From positions 1-5,832 of the forward strand of contig JBKJPW010000226.1 of the NCBI GenBank assembly GCA_046594225.1: a stretch of 5,832 bases of DNA, read 5' to 3'. This stretch comes from UBA4416 sp046594225. GTDB taxonomy: Bacteria > Bacteroidota > Bacteroidia > B-17B0 > Aurantibacillaceae. The notes beneath the pieces were generated by a model. It saw only the letters and a program-made list of their open reading frames with translations, made no database searches and was not told the origin of the DNA. Below are positions 1 to 5,832 of this stretch, piece by piece (position 1 is the stretch's first letter; each line of letters starts with the position of its first letter). The translations under genes were made by a program, and so were the position numbers.

Positions 1-2417
1 GTTAAGTAACCCGCATCAGCTGTTTTTAATGCCGTATCCGCTAAACCTTTACGAGCACCATGGGTAGAAATAAAGTATTCTAAGATAGATAAACCTTCAC
101 GGAAGTTAGATAATACAGGATTCTCAATAATGGAAGCCGTTGTGTCACCTGCTTTCTGTGGCTTAGCCATCAAACCACGCATACCACTTAACTGTTTAAT
201 TTGTTCTTTAGATCCACGAGCACCAGAGTCAAGCATCATATAAACAGAGTTGAATCCTTGTTTATCAGTACTTAACACATCCATTACTTTTTTAGTAACT
301 TTAGAGTTAGCATGTGCCCAAATATCAATTACCTGATTGTAACGCTCGTTGTTTGTAATGAAACCCATTGAGTAATTACTCTGTACTTCATCAACTTGCA
401 CACGTGCATCTTTAATAATTTTAAATTTCTCAGCTGGAGTTTCAATATCACCTAGGTTAAATGATAATCCACCTTTGAAGGCTGTTTTAAATCCTAAGTC
501 TTTGATATCATCTAAGAACTTAGCAGTTTTAGCCATACCTGTTTTCTTAACTACCATTCCAATAATATCACGAAGAGATTTTTTAGTCAACAATTCGTTG
601 ATGTAACCTACTTCATGTGGAACAACTTGGTTAAACATAACACGACCAACAGTTGTTTCGATAACTTTAGTAACTAATTTATCTCCTTCTTCTAAAGCAT
701 TGGTAACACGTACTTTAATTTGTGCGTGGATGTCAATTTGCTTTTCATTTAAAGCAATATTTACTTCTTCTGCACTATAAAATATTTTACCTTCTCCTTT
801 TACTACATCATTAGGTAAGTTCTTTTTAGATTTAGTTAAATAATATAAACCTAAAACCATATCCTGAGATGGTACAGCAACTGGCGCACCGTTAGATGGA
901 TTTAAAATGTTATGAGAAGCTAACATTAAAATTTGCGCTTCTAATACTGCGGCATGTCCCAACGGAACGTGAACCGCCATTTGATCACCATCAAAATCGG
1001 CGTTGAATGCAGAACACACTAATGGGTGTAACTGAATTGCTTTTCCTTCAATTAATTTTGGTTGGAAAGCCTGAATACCTAATCTGTGCAATGTTGGTGC
1101 ACGGTTTAACATTACAGGGTGTCCTCTTAATACGTTTTCTAAAATATCCCAAACAATTGGCTCTTTTTTATCTACAATTTTTTTAGCAGATTTTACCGTT
1201 TTCACGATACCACGCTCTATCATTTTGCGGATAATAAATGGCTTGAATAACTCAGCCGCCATATCTTTAGGTAAACCACACTCGTGTAGTTTCATTTCAG
1301 GTCCTACAACAATTACCGAACGAGCAGAATAATCAACACGTTTTCCTAATAAGTTTTGACGGAATCGCCCTTGTTTACCTTTTAATGAATCAGATAATGA
1401 TTTTAATGGTCTGTTAGACTCAGTTTTAACTGCATTTGATTTACGAGAGTTATCAAATAATGAATCTACTGACTCTTGTAACATACGTTTTTCATTACGT
1501 AAAATTACATCCGGTGCTTTAATTTCAATTAAACGCTTTAAACGGTTGTTACGAATAATAACACGACGGTATAAATCATTTAAATCAGAAGTAGCAAAAC
1601 GACCACCATCCAATGGAACCAAAGGACGCAATTCAGGTGGAATAACCGGAACTGTTTTGATGATCATCCACTCCGGACGATTTTCAATATGTTTGTTAGC
1701 TGAACGGAAAGCCTCAATAACCTGTAAACGTTTTAATGCTTCGTTTTTACGTTGTTGAGATGTTTCTGTATTTGCTTTGTGACGTAACTCATAAGATAAT
1801 TCATCTAATTGTAAACGCGCTAATAAATCTTGTAAAGCTTCCGCTCCCATTTTAGCAATAAATTTATTAGGATCGTTATCGTCTAATAAATGATTGTCTT
1901 TTGGTAAAGTGTCAACTAAATTTAAATATTCTTCTTCAGTTAAGAAGTCTAAATAAGCAGTTCCGTTTTGAGCGGCAGTACCTGCATTAATTACTACATA
2001 ACGTTCGTAGTAAATAATCATATCTAGTTTTTTAGTAGGTAATCCTAATAAGTAACCAATTTTATTTGGTAACGAACGGAAATACCAAATATGAGCAACA
2101 GGAACCACTAAGTTAATGTGACCCATACGTTCTCTACGAACTTTTTTCTCAGTTACTTCAACACCACAACGATCGCAGATGATACCTTTGTAACGAATAC
2201 GTTTGTATTTTCCACAATGACATTCGTAATCTTTTACTGGTCCAAAAATACGCTCGCAAAACAAACCATCTCTTTCTGGTTTGTAAGTACGGTAGTTAAT
2301 AGTTTCTGGTTTCAAAACTTCACCAGAACTACGTTGTAGAATAGTTTCCGGAGAAGCTAAACTAATCGTGATTTTTGAGAAGTTCGATTTTACTTTGTTA
2401 TCTTTTCTTAAAGCCAT
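1..2417 (-). CDS. rpoC: DNA-directed RNA polymerase subunit beta', 3'-truncated by the window edge
   Basis: Beta' subunit of RNA polymerase, carrying the catalytic Mg site and much of the clamp. My translation runs from ATG at 2417 (MALRKDNKVKSNFSKITISL) without interruption to the left edge: 805 full codons plus two bases, about 57% of a Bacteroidota RpoC (usually near 1400-1450 residues). The start is firm: the next in-frame codon upstream that matters is a stop at 2462-2460, and no ATG lies between. Visible in order: zinc ribbon C66, C68, C81, C84; clamp helices about residues 279-323 with the sigma-contact signature RNNRLKRL and RNEKRMLQE; GKQGRFRQNLLGKRVDYSAR (switch 2 area); RAPTLHRLGIQAF; catalytic NADFDGDQM at 472-478; MLDSGARGS and GMRGLMAKP; then the bridge helix STHGARKGLADTALKTADAGYL, where the window ends. 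Trigger loop and second zinc site are outside. Offsets to E. coli are a constant +14 from the clamp to the active site, so no unusual insert occurs there. It follows rpoB after 93 bases and is probably co-transcribed. Confidence 0.99.
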   Translation of the reverse strand, partial: MALRKDNKVKSNFSKITISLASPETILQRSSGEVLKPETINYRTYKPERDGLFCERIFGPVKDYECHCGKYKRIRYKGIICDRCGVEVTEKKVRRERMGHINLVVPVAHIWYFRSLPNKIGYLLGLPTKKLDMIIYYERYVVINAGTAAQNGTAYLDFLTEEEYLNLVDTLPKDNHLLDDNDPNKFIAKMGAEALQDLLARLQLDELSYELRHKANTETSQQRKNEALKRLQVIEAFRSANKHIENRPEWMIIKTVPVIPPELRPLVPLDGGRFATSDLNDLYRRVIIRNNRLKRLIEIKAPDVILRNEKRMLQESVDSLFDNSRKSNAVKTESNRPLKSLSDSLKGKQGRFRQNLLGKRVDYSARSVIVVGPEMKLHECGLPKDMAAELFKPFIIRKMIERGIVKTVKSAKKIVDKKEPIVWDILENVLRGHPVMLNRAPTLHRLGIQAFQPKLIEGKAIQLHPLVCSAFNADFDGDQMAVHVPLGHAAVLEAQILMLASHNILNPSNGAPVAVPSQDMVLGLYYLTKSKKNLPNDVVKGEGKIFYSAEEVNIALNEKQIDIHAQIKVRVTNALEEGDKLVTKVIETTVGRVMFNQVVPHEVGYINELLTKKSLRDIIGMVVKKTGMAKTAKFLDDIKDLGFKTAFKGGLSFNLGDIETPAEKFKIIKDARVQVDEVQSNYSMGFITNNERYNQVIDIWAHANSKVTKKVMDVLSTDKQGFNSVYMMLDSGARGSKEQIKQLSGMRGLMAKPQKAGDTTASIIENPVLSNFREGLSILEYFISTHGARKGLADTALKTADAGYL
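984..1004 (-). other. rpoC: RpoC catalytic Mg-binding loop NADFDGD
   Basis: Residues 472-478 of beta' read NADFDGD. The three aspartates D474, D476 and D478 correspond to E. coli D460, D462 and D464, which hold the catalytic Mg ion. All three are intact, so this is a functional polymerase gene rather than a decayed copy. Confidence 0.97.
2166..2222 (-). other. rpoC: RpoC N-terminal zinc ribbon
   Basis: Residues 66-84 of beta' contain C66-x-C68 and C81-x-x-C84, the four zinc ligands equivalent to E. coli C70, C72, C85 and C88. This ribbon sits near the RNA exit channel. All four cysteines are present and the spacing is as expected. Confidence 0.93.
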
Positions 2418-2434
2418 TTTTTTGCTTTTTGGTT
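2418..2434 (-). promoter_or_regulatory. A-rich rpoC translation initiation region without Shine-Dalgarno
   Basis: The 17 bases before the rpoC ATG read AACCAAAAAGCAAAAAA in the transcript, with A at every position from -1 to -6 and no AGGAGG-like stretch. Bacteroidota generally do not rely on Shine-Dalgarno pairing and favour A-rich leaders, so this fits a normal start in that phylum and supports ATG 2417 as the initiator. Confidence 0.65.
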
Positions 2435-2464
2435 TTAGTGATAATAAAAATTCATTTACTTATT

Positions 2465-2497
2465 CACCGGTGGCTTCGAGAGCCTCAGCCACCAGTG
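2465..2497 (-). promoter_or_regulatory. GC-rich hairpin in the rpoB-rpoC spacer
   Basis: In the transcript, CACTGGTGGCT (2497-2487) pairs with AGCCACCGGTG (2475-2465) over 11 consecutive pairs, ten Watson-Crick and one G-U wobble, around an 11-base loop. The loop may add a short GAG/CTC pairing. It begins 13 bases after the rpoB stop and ends 47 bases before the rpoC ATG. About two thirds of stem bases are G or C, against a very AT-rich remainder of the spacer. No U-run follows directly in the rpoB-to-rpoC direction (the next bases are AATAAGTAAATGAA), so a strong intrinsic terminator is unlikely and rpoC must be read through. Possible roles, all inferred: an RNase processing site, a partial attenuator, or a stabiliser of the rpoB 3' end. 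Confidence 0.6.
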
Positions 2498-2510
2498 TTT
2501 AAATTTTATC

Positions 2511-5500
2511 TTAGTCAAGTGTTACATCTAATGCTAATCCACGTAATTCGTGCATTAATACATTAAACGATTCTGGTATACCTGGAGCAGGAATATTTTC
2601 GCCTTTTACAATTGCTTCATAAGCTTTTGCACGACCCATTACATCATCCGATTTAATGGTTAATAATTCCTGTAACACGTTAGCTGCACCGTATGCTTCT
2701 AATGCCCAAACTTCCATCTCACCAAAACGCTGACCACCAAACTGTGCTTTACCACCTAAAGGTTGCTGCGTAATTAATGAATATGGCCCAATTGAACGAG
2801 CGTGCATCTTATCATCAACCATGTGACCTAATTTTAACATGTAGATAATACCTACAGTTGCTGGTTGGTCAAATTTCTCACCTGTACCACCATCAATTAA
2901 GAAAGTACGGCCATATTGAGGAATGTTTGCTTGTGTTGTGTAACCATCAATTTGTTCCATTGTAGCACCATCAAAAATTGGAGTTGAAAATTTCAATCCT
3001 AATTCTTTACCAGCCCACGCTAATACTGTTTCATAAATCTGTCCGATGTTCATACGAGATGGTACACCTAATGGATTTAATACAATATCAACCGGAGTTC
3101 CATCATCTAAGAATGGCATGTCTTCGTCTTTTACAATACGAGCAACAATACCTTTATTACCATGACGACCAGCCATCTTATCACCAACTTTTAACTTACG
3201 TTTTTGAGCGATGTAAACTTTGGCTAATTGAACAATACCATTTGGTAACTCATCACCAACAGTAATCTGGAACTTAGCACGTTTGTACTGACCTAAATAA
3301 TCATTAAACTTGATCATGAAGTTATGTAACAAACGCTCAATTTGCTCATTCTTATCTTTATCCGTTGTCCAGTTGCCTGGGTTAACTTCAGAGAAATCAA
3401 CTTTCTCCAATAGTTTTTGAGTGAATTTTGTTCCTTTAGTAATTACCTCTTCACCTAAGATGTTGTGAACACCTTGAGAAGTACGGCCATTAACTAGTTC
3501 AAATAATTTTTCAACTAATTGATACTTGATATTAGCATTTTCTTTTTGGTGATCAGCATCTAATTTTTCAATTAAAGGCTTCTCATCAGCTTTTTGCTTT
3601 TTATCTTTAATAGCACGAGAGAATAATTTTTTATCAACGATAACACCTTTGATAGAAGGAGATACACGTAAAGACGCATCTTTAACGTCACCTGCTTTAT
3701 CACCAAAGATAGCACGTAATAATTTTTCTTCTGGAGATGGGTCAGTTTCACCTTTTGGAGTAATTTTTCCAATTAAGATATCACCTTCTTTAACCTCAGC
3801 ACCAACACGAATAACACCTTTTTCATCTAAGTCTTTAGTTGCATCTTCACTAACGTTAGGGATATCTGGAGTTAACTCTTCCATTCCACGTTTTGTATCA
3901 CGCACTTCTAACGAATATTCATCAATATGAATAGATGTAAAGATATCATCACGAATAATACGTTCAGAGATTACAATCGCATCCTCAAAGTTATAACCTT
4001 TCCAAGGCATGAACGCTACTTTTAAGTTACGTCCTAATGCTAATTCACCTTTATCGGTTGCATAACCATCACATAATACTTGTCCTTTTACAACTTTATC
4101 ACCTTTCTTAACGATAGGTTTTAAGTTCATACACGTACTTTGATTGGTTTTTTGGAATTTAGTTAATTTATAAGTTCTCACATCCCCTTCAAACGATACT
4201 AATTTCTCGTCGCTAGTTCTGTTGTAACGAATTACAATTTCTCTTGCATCAACATATTCAACAATTCCTTCGCCTTCTGCATTAATTAATACACGGCTAT
4301 CTTCAGCTACACGAGCTTCGATACCAGTACCAACAATTGGTGCTTCAGGACGCATTAATGGAACTGCTTGACGTTGCATGTTTGATCCCATCAAGGCACG
4401 GTTGGCATCATCATGTTCCAAGAAAGGAATTAATGAAGCGGCAATCGATGCAATTTGGTTAGGAGCAACATCCATCAAGTTAACTTTAGATGGCTCAATA
4501 ACTGGGAAATCTCCTTCGTAACGAGCAGTTACTTTGTCACTTACAAAGTTTCCTTTTTCATCTAATTCTGCTGATGTTTGAGCAATATTTTTAGAATCTT
4601 CTTCTTCAGCAGTTAAATAAGTAATTGGTTTATTTACTTCTACTTTACCATTGCTTACGCTACGGAAAGGTGTTTCGATAAATCCTAACTTATTTACTTT
4701 TGCGAAAACGCACAATGAAGAAATTAATCCAATGTTTGGTCCTTCTGGCGTTTCAATTGTACATAAACGGCCGTAGTGAGTGTAGTGAACGTCACGTACC
4801 TCAAAACCTGCACGCTCACGAGATAAACCTCCTGGCCCTAGTGCCGAAAGACGACGCTTATGCGTAATCTCCGATAAAGGATTGGTTTGATCCATGAACT
4901 GCGATAACTGATTCGTTCCAAAGAATGAATTAATTACAGAAGATAATGTTTTAGCGTTAATCAAATCGGTTGGTGTAAATACCTCGTTATCACGAACGTT
5001 CATACGTTCACGAATAGTACGAGCCATACGGGCTAAACCAACACCAAATTGAGAGAATAATTGTTCGCCAACTGTACGAACACGACGGTTAGATAAATGG
5101 TCAATATCATCCACATCAGTTTTAGAGTTGATTAATTCGATCAGGTATTTCATGATCAAAATAATATCTTCTCTTGTTAATACACGGATATTCATAGGAA
5201 TATCGATGCCTAACTTTTTGTTGATACGGAAACGACCTACTTCACCTAAATCATAACGTTTGTCAGAGAAGAATAACTTGTCGATTACTCCACGAGCTGT
5301 TTCTTCATCAGGTGGCTCAGCATTACGAAGTAAACGGTAGATATACTCGATCGCTTCTTTTTCTGAGTTAGTTGAATCTTTTTGTAAAGTATTGTAGATA
5401 ATAGCAAAATCTGCTGTATTTACGTCTTCTTTGTGCAAGATGATAGATTTAACACCAGCATCAGCAATTAAGTCGATATGTAAATCATCTAAAATCGTTT

Positions 5501-5832
5501 CACGATCTAAAATAACTTCGTTACGCTCAATTGATACAACTTCCCCGGTGTCCTCATCTACGAAATCTTCGATCCATGTTTTTAAAACACGAGCTGCTAG
5601 TCTACGACCAACTTCACGCTTTAAACCTGCCTTCGAAACTTTCACTTCGTCAGCAAGACCAAAAATCTCTAAAATTTGTTTATCACTTTCAAAACCAATA
5701 GCACGTAATAACGTAGTTACTGGTAATTTTTTCTTACGATCAATGTAAGCATACATCACGTTGTTGATGTCAGTTGCAAACTCAATCCAAGAACCTTTGA
5801 AAGGGATAACACGAGCACTATATAATTTAGTA
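2511..5832 (-). CDS. rpoB: DNA-directed RNA polymerase subunit beta, 5'-truncated by the window edge
   Basis: Beta subunit of RNA polymerase, which with beta' forms the active-site cleft and the RNA exit path. The frame is open from the right edge to a TAA at 2511-2513 (about 1106 codons). The GTG at 5759 and ATG at 5756 are internal: the 24 codons before them read TKLYSARVIPFKGSWIEF, conserved RpoB sequence, so the true start is outside the window with roughly 165 residues missing (estimated against E. coli). In order one sees the IDRKKKLPVTTLLRAIGF segment, lobe/insert region, fork and rifampicin region QLSQFMDQTNPLSEITHKRR (around 4910-4850), IETPEGPNIGLI, the helical insert (3246-3614), GDKMAGRHGNKG (3150-3185) with the two active-site lysines equivalent to E. 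coli K1065 and K1073, VDDKMHARS, and the C-terminal GGKAQFGGQRFGEMEVWALEAYGA and PESFNVLMHELR clamp-contact region. No stops or frameshifts. It is upstream of rpoC in the usual order. Identity is essentially certain. Confidence 0.99.
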   Translation of the reverse strand, partial: TKLYSARVIPFKGSWIEFATDINNVMYAYIDRKKKLPVTTLLRAIGFESDKQILEIFGLADEVKVSKAGLKREVGRRLAARVLKTWIEDFVDEDTGEVVSIERNEVILDRETILDDLHIDLIADAGVKSIILHKEDVNTADFAIIYNTLQKDSTNSEKEAIEYIYRLLRNAEPPDEETARGVIDKLFFSDKRYDLGEVGRFRINKKLGIDIPMNIRVLTREDIILIMKYLIELINSKTDVDDIDHLSNRRVRTVGEQLFSQFGVGLARMARTIRERMNVRDNEVFTPTDLINAKTLSSVINSFFGTNQLSQFMDQTNPLSEITHKRRLSALGPGGLSRERAGFEVRDVHYTHYGRLCTIETPEGPNIGLISSLCVFAKVNKLGFIETPFRSVSNGKVEVNKPITYLTAEEEDSKNIAQTSAELDEKGNFVSDKVTARYEGDFPVIEPSKVNLMDVAPNQIASIAASLIPFLEHDDANRALMGSNMQRQAVPLMRPEAPIVGTGIEARVAEDSRVLINAEGEGIVEYVDAREIVIRYNRTSDEKLVSFEGDVRTYKLTKFQKTNQSTCMNLKPIVKKGDKVVKGQVLCDGYATDKGELALGRNLKVAFMPWKGYNFEDAIVISERIIRDDIFTSIHIDEYSLEVRDTKRGMEELTPDIPNVSEDATKDLDEKGVIRVGAEVKEGDILIGKITPKGETDPSPEEKLLRAIFGDKAGDVKDASLRVSPSIKGVIVDKKLFSRAIKDKKQKADEKPLIEKLDADHQKENANIKYQLVEKLFELVNGRTSQGVHNILGEEVITKGTKFTQKLLEKVDFSEVNPGNWTTDKDKNEQIERLLHNFMIKFNDYLGQYKRAKFQITVGDELPNGIVQLAKVYIAQKRKLKVGDKMAGRHGNKGIVARIVKDEDMPFLDDGTPVDIVLNPLGVPSRMNIGQIYETVLAWAGKELGLKFSTPIFDGATMEQIDGYTTQANIPQYGRTFLIDGGTGEKFDQPATVGIIYMLKLGHMVDDKMHARSIGPYSLITQQPLGGKAQFGGQRFGEMEVWALEAYGAANVLQELLTIKSDDVMGRAKAYEAIVKGENIPAPGIPESFNVLMHELRGLALDVTLD
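3246..3614 (-). other. rpoB: RpoB lineage-specific helical insert (equivalent to E. coli SI2/i9)
   Basis: Between the conserved VIVDKKLFSR segment and PNGIVQLAKVYIAQKR lies a charged, Lys/Glu-rich, mostly helical stretch of about 123 residues. It occupies the same place as E. coli RpoB 938-1042 (105 residues), including recognisable elements such as NWTTDKDKNEQIERL aligned with the RDRW...DEEKQNQLEQL part and a final QITVGDEL matching KITQGDDL. The insert is known to vary between phyla; function here is not shown by sequence. Confidence 0.8.
4839..4919 (-). other. rpoB: Rifampicin resistance-determining region of rpoB (cluster I)
   Basis: These 27 codons align without gaps to E. coli RpoB 507-533. 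Residues at the common resistance positions are of the sensitive type: Q513, D516, H526, R529 and S531 in E. coli numbering; I572 further downstream is also unchanged. The only differences from E. coli in this stretch are conservative (for example S509N, N518T and I530L). The genotype therefore predicts no target-based rifampicin resistance from this region; this is inference from the sequence alone. Confidence 0.9.

Noticed and set aside
1546..1758. Plus-strand open frames opposite rpoC and rpoB (here and at 2118-2339, 2978-3265, 3649-3930, 5431-5748)
   Set aside because: All lie antisense to conserved RNA polymerase coding sequence and show low-complexity composition with no motif; they follow from the codon bias of the true strand.
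1..2417. Possible frameshift or break in rpoC
   Set aside because: The codon phase agrees at the start, the zinc-ribbon cysteines, the NADFDGD loop and the bridge helix at the left edge, and the intervening translation is conserved; the gene is simply cut by the window.
2465..2510. Intrinsic terminator ending rpoB transcription
   Set aside because: The stem is good but no U-run follows it in the direction of rpoB transcription, and rpoC downstream has no visible Bacteroidota-type promoter (TTTG / TAnnTTTG) in the spacer.
2375..2566. Plus-strand open frame of 63 codons spanning the rpoB-rpoC spacer
   Set aside because: It overlaps the start of rpoC and the end of rpoB in antisense, has no recognisable protein features, and most of it is the complement of conserved coding sequence.
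3572..3772. Minus-strand open frame of 66 codons inside rpoB
   Set aside because: It is an alternate-frame shadow of rpoB, rich in Lys/Leu as expected from shifted AT-rich codons, with no support as a gene.
5754..5759. GTG/ATG pair as a possible rpoB start
   Set aside because: The frame continues upstream to the window edge with conserved RpoB residues (LYSAR, GSW), so these are internal Val-Met codons.

Overview
The window holds two adjacent housekeeping genes, both on the minus strand: rpoB (RNA polymerase beta subunit; its N-terminal end lies beyond the right edge) followed by rpoC (beta' subunit; its C-terminal end lies beyond the left edge). Together with the 93-base spacer between them they fill the window. 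Both frames are open, with no frameshift, internal stop, insertion element or foreign gene visible.

The source is most likely a member of Bacteroidota. The DNA is AT-rich. The beta and beta' wording is of Bacteroidota type, for example the RpoC start MALRKDNKVKSNFSKITISL, the zinc-ribbon segment with CHCGKY and CDRCGVE, and the RpoB stretch HARSIGPYSL. The rpoC start is preceded by a run of A rather than a Shine-Dalgarno sequence, as is usual in that phylum. I cannot narrow this to a family with confidence; the RpoC N-terminus looks closer to Sphingobacteriia/Cytophagia-type sequences than to typical Flavobacterium, but that is from memory.

Layout, right to left in the direction of transcription: 5832-2511 rpoB (about 1106 codons, missing roughly 165 at the start); 2510-2418 spacer with a GC-rich 11-bp hairpin and an A-rich leader; 2417-1 rpoC (805 full codons, ending at the end of the bridge helix, so the trigger loop and C-terminal domains are missing). 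No promoter or terminator for this strand is evident in the spacer, so the two genes are probably co-transcribed. Their products assemble with alpha2, omega and sigma into RNA polymerase; beta carries the rifampicin pocket and beta' the Mg-binding NADFDGD loop.

I found no sign of a novel system. The only structure not explained by coding is the spacer hairpin. Smaller points worth a check are a Pro-to-Thr difference at the position of E. coli RpoB P560 and an RpoB lineage insert somewhat longer than in E. coli.
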